Assembly (NCBI GenBank): GCA_965200795.1
Contig: CBDAVB010000005.1
Location: 186,001 to 250,000 of the forward strand
Direction of reading: 5' to 3'
Length of the DNA: 64,000 nucleotides
DNA from: Parashewanella sp965200795
GTDB lineage: Bacteria > Pseudomonadota > Gammaproteobacteria > Enterobacterales > Shewanellaceae
Part shown: piece by piece, positions 58,637-64,000 of the stretch
How the letters are laid out: every line of letters starts with the position of its first letter
Position numbering within the stretch: the first letter of the stretch is position 1
The notes under the pieces: generated by a model
Databases searched by the model: none
The model's input: only the letters and a program-made list of their open reading frames with translations
Told to the model about the DNA's origin: nothing
Program-made: the position numbers and the translations under genes

Positions 58637-59651
58637 TCAGAATTTATCTCTAACAGGGGTAAGCCCAGAGCTCAATTTCAATAGCCCAATTAATACACTT
58701 GAGTGCCGTCGAGCTATGGGGCTTAATAAGCATATGCATGAGTCACAACTTTACAATCAAAGTGAACTTTATGAAAAATATCGCTTATTCCCTAAAAATG
58801 AGTTAGTTAAGATAGCAGAAGATCCAAAACATTCTTTTTTTGAACGTTGGGTTAGTAGTCAATTACTAGCTATATTAGGTGACCCAAGAATAAACACTTA
58901 TTCACCAGATATGCTTAAGGTAGAAGGTGCTTTTGCTGAACTAGGCTTAGACGATGAAAAAACAGACTGTATTGTGAATGAATTCGAAAAATATGGAGTT
59001 TTGCGAGAGTGGATAGTAAAAGAGACTCCTCTTTATCATGTTAAAATTGAGAGTTTCCTGCTTGCCAAATATTGCGTAACAAATAAGGAGTATCTTGACT
59101 TTTTACTAGACACAAACTACGAGAACCTCCCAAGTAGTTGGCCATTTGGGCATTTTCCTCATACAGCAGCCAACCACCCAGTACATACTTTATCTCCGGA
59201 AAGTGTAGAGACCTATATTCAATGGCTTAACAATAAAACAGGTCGAAATTTTCGCCTGCCAACTGAAGCGGAATGGGAATATGCTTCCTCAGGTGTAAAA
59301 GGCTATGAATACCCATGGGGTAATGAATTTCTTGCTGATAGGGCTAACACTATCGAGTCAGGTATTATCGAAACCACTGCCGTTGGAATATTTCCTTTAG
59401 GAAATGGCCCATTTGGTCATTCTGATTTAGCTGGGAACATTGAAGAATACGTTGCAGATAACTATAAACCTTACCCTGGGGGGAAATGGGTAAAAGATGA
59501 TCTTTTGAAGAATACAAAAAGTTATCGAGTCGCTCGCGGAGGTAGCTTCACACGATTTAGGGATCTAGCTAGAACTAGGCGTAGACATGGTAACTATGGC
59601 TCAGAATTATATGTAATGGGCTTTAGATTAGCTGAGTCAATCACCAAATAA
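58629..59651 (+). CDS. FGE/sulfatase-modifying-factor-like protein (ToxD-like candidate)
   Basis: This 340-residue protein has an FGE-sulfatase (SUMF1) domain at 135-338: LPTEAEWEYA (210-219), YPWGNE (228-233), DLAGNIEEYV (267-276), RVARGGS (300-306) and GFRLAE (331-336). The copper-binding Cys pair of true formylglycine-generating enzymes, expected between RGGS and GFR, is missing (RTRRRHGNYGSELYVMGFR). It is therefore not a classic FGE and may use another metal site or none, as in EgtB/ToxD-type relatives. The start GTG overlaps the WD40 gene by 8 bp. This corresponds to ToxD by position and domain. Confidence 0.85.
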   Translation: MNNQNLSLTGVSPELNFNSPINTLECRRAMGLNKHMHESQLYNQSELYEKYRLFPKNELVKIAEDPKHSFFERWVSSQLLAILGDPRINTYSPDMLKVEGAFAELGLDDEKTDCIVNEFEKYGVLREWIVKETPLYHVKIESFLLAKYCVTNKEYLDFLLDTNYENLPSSWPFGHFPHTAANHPVHTLSPESVETYIQWLNNKTGRNFRLPTEAEWEYASSGVKGYEYPWGNEFLADRANTIESGIIETTAVGIFPLGNGPFGHSDLAGNIEEYVADNYKPYPGGKWVKDDLLKNTKSYRVARGGSFTRFRDLARTRRRHGNYGSELYVMGFRLAESITK

Positions 59652-59667
59652 TAAAGGAACTAATCAA

Positions 59668-60675
59668 ATGAAATTTTTCGAACTTATTGATGCCAAAACA
59701 ATTAACTCACAGTTGAATGCAATAGCTATATTCAAGAGTGCCTTATCCTTATCTCTGTTTGATCGGCTAGTAGAATCCCCTCTTACTATTTCTGAACTAG
59801 CAGAACAGACCGGTACAGTTCAAAGTAACCTTGTTCAAATAGTAGATTGTCTTATTGTGCTTGGTTTCCTTCAAAGCAAGAATAATGAAAAAATTGAACT
59901 CACTAAAACATGGCGTAACAAATATCTTGATAAAAATACTTTCTCAGAATCAGCACTAATAAAGGGGTGCATACAGTCGCAAGAAAGGTGGGAAAAGATA
60001 TCGGATATTGCCAAAGGAATCAGCACAAACCATGAAAATGAAATGTTCTCAAGTGGTGTAAACCTCAAGAGTTATTTACTGTCAGTAATGGAAACAAATC
60101 GTGATCATGCGAGCGCCCTAGCTAAAGAAATCGTGGAGGAAATGAAGATTAATGATTACTGCAATATTGCTGATATCGCAGGTGGTCATGGCTTGTATCT
60201 ATTCAGCGTGATGTCATTATATTCAGAAATAAAACCTACATTAATGGATCTTGATAAAACATTAACAATTTTCAACCAAATCAATAAAAACAATCCAGAG
60301 TTAAATAAAGTAAAACAAAAAGTTATTGACTTGAGACAGCCAATAAACTCAGACGAAAAATATGACTTCGTAATGTTAAACGACCTTCTGCACTCTTTTA
60401 ACTACGAAGATAAAAAGCAAGTAATACGACGTATAAAAGATTTACTTTGCCCTAAAGGTACATTGATGATTAGCAAGTTCGATCATCAGTCAAGAGCAAT
60501 GAAAGTAGATATGACTTTATTTTCCATGCACTTAATGGTTAATTCTAGTAGTGGTTATTTAGAAAAAAACGAAGAGCTAGAAAGTATTTTAAGTGAATGC
60601 GAAATGGAAATATATAAAACAGTAAAACTAGGAAATAAAATTAGCTACTTTACAAAAATGAAGGACAAAAGATAA
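59668..60675 (+). CDS. SAM-dependent methyltransferase, O-methyltransferase family 2 type (first)
   Basis: This 335-residue protein has a winged-helix dimerisation domain (20-90, SLSLFDRLVESPLTISELAE) followed by a Rossmann domain with SAM loop DIAGGHG (169-175) and acidic loop LMDLDK. VMLNDLLHSFNYEDKKQVI matches the catalytic-region motif of methyltransferase family 2 (PF00891). Toxoflavin needs two N-methylations, done by one unrelated ToxA; here two family-2 enzymes lie in tandem and may each add one methyl. Substrate inferred from context. AAAGGA precedes the ATG. Confidence 0.83.
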   Translation: MKFFELIDAKTINSQLNAIAIFKSALSLSLFDRLVESPLTISELAEQTGTVQSNLVQIVDCLIVLGFLQSKNNEKIELTKTWRNKYLDKNTFSESALIKGCIQSQERWEKISDIAKGISTNHENEMFSSGVNLKSYLLSVMETNRDHASALAKEIVEEMKINDYCNIADIAGGHGLYLFSVMSLYSEIKPTLMDLDKTLTIFNQINKNNPELNKVKQKVIDLRQPINSDEKYDFVMLNDLLHSFNYEDKKQVIRRIKDLLCPKGTLMISKFDHQSRAMKVDMTLFSMHLMVNSSSGYLEKNEELESILSECEMEIYKTVKLGNKISYFTKMKDKR

Positions 60676-61712
60676 TGACAACATTAGAGAAACAACAGAG
60701 TGATGCTCGTCTACTAGAAGGGTGGAGTGTTGTTGGAGATTATCTCAGTGGCTTCAGGCATATGTCCGTACTTCGATGTGCGGAGAAAGTTGGATTGTTT
60801 AAATCTCTTCTAACTGGCTCTAAATCTTCAAGAGAACTGGCAAAATGTATCAATGCAAATGCTAAAGGAACTGAGCTGCTGTTAAATTGTCTAGTATCAA
60901 TGAAAATAGTCGTAAAACATGAAATTAAAGATAAATATTATTTAGAGCCTAAAATGAGTGAATTTTTTGATAGCTCTCATCCTCACCACTTATTAACTGA
61001 AATTGAGAATTCACACATTTCCTTAGATGCATGGATGAATTTAGATAAAGTCATTCAGGGAAAAACAAAAAACAATGATTATGGCCGTATACTGTTTGAT
61101 GGAAACTGCCACCAGTACAAAGGATTACAAGCTTATAACCGTATTCAATCCCGTCCTATTATTGAACATATAATTAAAAACTTCGGTGAAATAAACAAAA
61201 TCCTTGATATTGCTGGAGCTGACGGCTATATAGCAGATCTTTTATTGAAAAAAACACTAGACACACAGGTTACAATTGTTGATTTAAGACAAGCATTGGA
61301 TAAATGCGGTCAAATTTTTGAACATTACATTAACAATAATAGAATGAAGTTGGTGGAAAGTGACGCTCGAACATTTGATCTAGATGATAAATTTGATCTA
61401 GTAATGATGACTGAAGTCAGTGAACTTTTCACTGCAGAAGATAAAGCTAAGGCAATAACTAGAGGGTTTGCACATACTCGAGAAGGTGGACATTTAGTTA
61501 TTACAAAGTTCACGTATGATGAGACTGATCTTAACATAGAAGCTTTAACTTTTTTCTCTATGAAGATGTTCGCCAAGATGAATGGAAGTTATCTTGAACA
61601 CGACAGTGAATTAGAGTCCATACTCAGAAGCAATAATATCGCATTTGAAAAACATTATTATGGCGATAAATCGCTATATATATGTAAAAAAAATCATAGT
61701 TCGATTTTTTAA
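60675..61712 (+). CDS. SAM-dependent methyltransferase, O-methyltransferase family 2 type (second)
   Basis: This 345-residue protein is related to but clearly diverged from its upstream neighbour. It has a winged-helix part (25-95), SAM loop DIAGADG (178-184), TIVDLRQ acidic loop and MTEVSELFTAEDKAKAI. The start codon overlaps the upstream stop (TAATG), so the two are translationally coupled. The product's second methylation is the natural guess. It is the last gene before a 220-bp gap. Confidence 0.83.
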   Translation: MTTLEKQQSDARLLEGWSVVGDYLSGFRHMSVLRCAEKVGLFKSLLTGSKSSRELAKCINANAKGTELLLNCLVSMKIVVKHEIKDKYYLEPKMSEFFDSSHPHHLLTEIENSHISLDAWMNLDKVIQGKTKNNDYGRILFDGNCHQYKGLQAYNRIQSRPIIEHIIKNFGEINKILDIAGADGYIADLLLKKTLDTQVTIVDLRQALDKCGQIFEHYINNNRMKLVESDARTFDLDDKFDLVMMTEVSELFTAEDKAKAITRGFAHTREGGHLVITKFTYDETDLNIEALTFFSMKMFAKMNGSYLEHDSELESILRSNNIAFEKHYYGDKSLYICKKNHSSIF

Positions 61713-61933
61713 ATTAACAAATGTTCAAAAAATGTGCTGAATGTTTTTGTTTTTACTTTAACCACCAAAGTTAAGTTTAAAATCTTTCAATTACCATTTT
61801 AGCACATAGCCAATTTTTTAATAGATTTAGTGATTGTCGGTAACGATTAATGCCTAATAAAATCGACTTTTTATTTAATTATAAATAATTGAATTTTATT
61901 AGGTACTATCATTGATAATTACTAATTTAAAGG
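61713..61933. other. AT-rich gap with inverted repeat before the MFS gene
   Basis: CCTAATAAAAT (61853-61863) pairs with ATTTTATTAGG (61893-61903) around a 29-nt AT-rich loop that itself contains TTATTTAATTATAAATAA. It may be a promoter/operator of the exporter gene or a weak terminator. No gene is seen. Confidence 0.4.
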
Positions 61934-62466
61934 ATGTATATGTGCTTGTTGAAAGTATTCAGGTTTAATAACTCTATTTGGTTAGTTTTATTATTAACTT
62001 TTTTTACACGAGCAAGTTTTTTTTCAATTTGGCCATTTATTTCACTGCTACTGATTGATTATCCAGAGTGGAGCATGATGAAAACTGGTTATTTGCTTGG
62101 TTCTTCGACCTCTATTGTCTTAATTCTAGGGTTATTTACGGGTCACTTATCAGATAAATATGGTCGTAAACCTTTATTGGTTGTGGGTCTTATTTTAATG
62201 TCTTTAGGAGCTTTTTTACTAAACATAGCTCAAGAACCAGGCCATGTTGTTTGGGCTGTAATACTATTATCTATTGGTAAGGGTAGCTTTGATGTACCTA
62301 TACGCACTTTGTTATCTGATGTTATTAAAGATTCTACGGATAAAGAAAAAATATTTAACACCAGTTATTTTTTGTCTAATTTAGGATCTGCAATTTATAG
62401 TGGACCCCACTGTCAAGACAGTAAATCAACAAATTTAAGTTAAGTCCTGGCAGTGGTTTAAAGCCC

Positions 62467-63300
62467 TCATGCAAAGTGAATTGCCTGAGGAGTTTTATAA
62501 CTCAACGACTGGTGTAATCGCTCAGTGTTGTAAAACTCAAAGTACTCATCCAGTCCTGTATAAAGCTCCGGAACAGTTTGAAATTCATGCGTATACAGCC
62601 ATTCATGCTTGACGGAGCGCCACAGTCTCTCGACAAAAATGTTATCCAGCGCTCGCCCTTTTCCGTCCATGCTAATGCGTATTTCCCTTTCCTGAAGAGG
62701 TGCCAGAAAATCATTGCTGGTAAACTGGCAACCTTGGTCAGTGTTGAATATATCAGGCTCACCTCGTTCCAAAGCACGATCTAGCGCATGAATACAGAAA
62801 TCAGCATCCAGTGTGTTCGATAGCTCCCAGCTGACTACGTAACGACTGTACCAGTCAATGATGGCAACCAGATACATAAACCCATGAGGCATCGGACAGT
62901 AAGTAATATCAGTACTCCACACCTGATTAGGTCTCACGATATTAACGCCGTTCAACAAATATGGGTAGACCTTATGCTCCTTGTTTCTCAGGCTCGTGCC
63001 TGGCTTTGGTCCGACAGCCTGTATGCCCATCAGTCTCATAAGTCGCTGTATACGCTTCCTGTTGACCGGAAAACCCTGTTCATTCAGCCATGCAGTTATC
63101 TTACGACTGCCGTAAAACGGTGTACGTGTATACTGCTCATCGATGAGCCTCATCAGATCCAGGTTTTCAGGACTTTCCAGAGCTGGAGAAACTTGGTAAT
63201 ACCAGCTTGACCTGTTTAACCCGATCAGCTCACATTGACGCTGAATACTGATCTTCGAGTGACCCGGATCTATGCATCCCCGTTTGTCATCAATGGACAT
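62467..63300 (-). CDS. IS3 transposase OrfB (integrase catalytic core)
   Basis: 277 residues with HTH_21 and rve domains. The DDE residues are in WSTDITYCP, IFNTDQGCQFTSNDF and NIFVERLWRSVKHE. It is normally made as an OrfAB fusion. Confidence 0.92.
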   Translation of the reverse strand: MSIDDKRGCIDPGHSKISIQRQCELIGLNRSSWYYQVSPALESPENLDLMRLIDEQYTRTPFYGSRKITAWLNEQGFPVNRKRIQRLMRLMGIQAVGPKPGTSLRNKEHKVYPYLLNGVNIVRPNQVWSTDITYCPMPHGFMYLVAIIDWYSRYVVSWELSNTLDADFCIHALDRALERGEPDIFNTDQGCQFTSNDFLAPLQEREIRISMDGKGRALDNIFVERLWRSVKHEWLYTHEFQTVPELYTGLDEYFEFYNTERLHQSLSYKTPQAIHFA

Positions 63301-63574
63301 TGCCAGATTTTTTTTTCAACCAGTCCAGCTCCATTTTAAGCCGTCCGATCTCCTGATACAGTGGTGCTGTGAGCGCATCTGGATCTACCTCTGGTCGTAT
63401 CCTGCCGAAGACCTCTGGAACCCCTTGGAGTAGCTGTCGCTTCCACTGGCTAACCTGAACAGCTGCAACTTCATGTTCGCTTGCCAGCTGGTTTATGGTC
63501 TTGTCCCCCTTGTAGGCCTCCAGTGCTACTTGAGCCTTAAATTCGGGCTTATGTCGTTTTCTTTTTGCTGCCAT
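63290..63574 (-). CDS. IS3 transposase OrfA (helix-turn-helix)
   Basis: This 94-residue DNA-binding protein (HKPEFKAQVALEAYKGDKTI, EHEVAAVQVSQWKRQLLQG) has a C-terminal leucine-zipper-like segment. It overlaps orfB by 11 bp at the poly-A slippery run that yields the fused transposase. Confidence 0.9.
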   Translation of the reverse strand: MAAKRKRHKPEFKAQVALEAYKGDKTINQLASEHEVAAVQVSQWKRQLLQGVPEVFGRIRPEVDPDALTAPLYQEIGRLKMELDWLKKKSGNVH

Positions 63575-64000
63575 GATTCCCTCCTAAAGGGTTATCTTAC
63601 AGCCAGAAAACTTAACTTAGCTACCTGTCCAGTTTATGGGGTCCATCATAATTGGAGTAAGTTTAGGTATTTTCCTTGAACTTAAAGGTATAGTAAGCAT
63701 TCTCAACCTAGTATCTTTAAGTAATATATTTTTTATATCTTTAGTATGGCTTATTCGTTATGAGTATGACACAAAAGCAAACAAAAAAGTAATTTCATTT
63801 AACCAATATAAGACCACAGTTTTCTCTCCTATTTTTGGATTAATTTTTATTTGCACTGTAATATTTATGTTCATCACAGAACAAGTGAGTACTTCTCTGA
63901 TGATACACTTAAGTAATAGTAAAATAAGAGACATACAATGGTTACTTTCAAATATTGTTATGTTAAATTCTTTAGTTGTTATTTTACTTCATGTTCCTAT

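Larger units (their letters stand above)
62401..63645 (-). mobile_element. IS3-family element in the MFS gene
   Basis: It is 1245 bp. The ends are TGGACCCCACTGTC and, inverted, TGGACCCCATAAACTG. It carries overlapping orfA and orfB with a run of nine A for -1 frameshifting (63308-63316, minus strand). I could not see a matching target duplication at the flanks (TAG versus TCA). Confidence 0.85.
61934..64000 (+). pseudogene. MFS exporter, split by IS3 and running off the window
   Basis: This major facilitator transporter begins at 61934 (ribosome site AAAGGA) and has helices NSIWLVLLLTFFTRASFF and SSTSIVLILGLFTGHL, then the MFS loop GHLSDKYGRKPL and VGLILMSLGAFLLNIA. It breaks at SNLGSAIYS (62400). 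It resumes at ~63646 with IIGVSLGIFLELKG and further helices up to the window end, still in one frame. It is a second export route of the island, probably for self-protection. It is inactive while the IS3 is present. Confidence 0.8.

Noticed and set aside
62884..63210. Plus-strand frame within the IS3 element
   Set aside because: Antisense to the intact orfB.
1..64000. tRNA, rRNA and CRISPR arrays
   Set aside because: None could be recognised by eye on either strand.

Overview
The window looks like the chromosome of a gammaproteobacterium close to Shewanella or another Alteromonadales member. The basis is gene content and order: lgt next to thyA, a TSUP permease, ptsP and rppH, then mutH, a membrane class III cyclase, oxyR with its C203/C212 pair, a stand-alone Hpt protein and gltBD, and further on mtnN, a CobD/CbiB-like gene and a CvrA-type antiporter. 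I recall this neighbourhood from Shewanella; that placement is knowledge-based inference and was not searched. The core genes are of moderate GC. They are broken up by an unusually heavy load of insertion sequences (IS50-like, IS1595, IS701-like, IS5 x4, IS200/IS605, IS4, ISL3, two IS630, IS256, IS30, IS3), one group II intron and the remains of another, REPIN-like repeats and MITE-like elements. Several IS are nested in one another. With several disrupted genes and a large ankyrin protein, this suggests a lineage in genome decay, possibly host-associated.

Layout. 1-7 kb: a C39-peptidase ABC exporter destroyed by stacked IS elements. 7-12.3 kb: an intact thyA of foreign type, an IS605-type element with TnpA and TnpB, and the native thyA (next to lgt) split by an IS4 element and lacking its 3' end. 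12.3-18.2 kb (minus strand): lgt, TSUP permease, ptsP, decayed group II intron, rppH. 18.3-21.5 kb: a region with DnaA-box-like sites, a 311-bp MITE-like element, mutH and the cyclase. 21.5-27.3 kb: two IS5 copies around a 91-bp inverted-repeat element, then an ISL3 element split by an IS630. 27.3-34.8 kb: oxyR, hpt, gltB, gltD. 35-42.7 kb: ankyrin protein, fourth IS5 copy, mtnN, cobD-like, antiporter. 43-48.1 kb: tyrosine integrase preceded by a double inverted repeat, a rearranged IS256 and a group II intron.

48.3-64 kb is the most interesting part: an AT-rich, apparently acquired, tightly packed plus-strand gene set. It starts with a 25-residue peptide gene and a 14-bp stem-loop. These are followed by a WD40-like protein, a flavin reductase, an RND pump, its adaptor, a GTP cyclohydrolase II (now split by IS30), a second WD40 protein, an FGE/sulfatase-modifying-factor-like protein, two SAM methyltransferases and an MFS exporter (split by IS3). 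GTP cyclohydrolase II + WD-repeat protein + SUMF-like protein + methyltransferase + RND pump is the recognisable logic of toxoflavin-type (7-azapteridine) biosynthesis (ToxA-D plus ToxFGHI). The order, the two methyltransferases, the duplicated WD40 protein, the flavin reductase and above all the tiny peptide gene are not part of that pathway as I know it. I propose an undescribed toxoflavin-like or peptide-assisted pathway. No ToxE/RibD-like deaminase and no outer-membrane channel gene is visible in the window.
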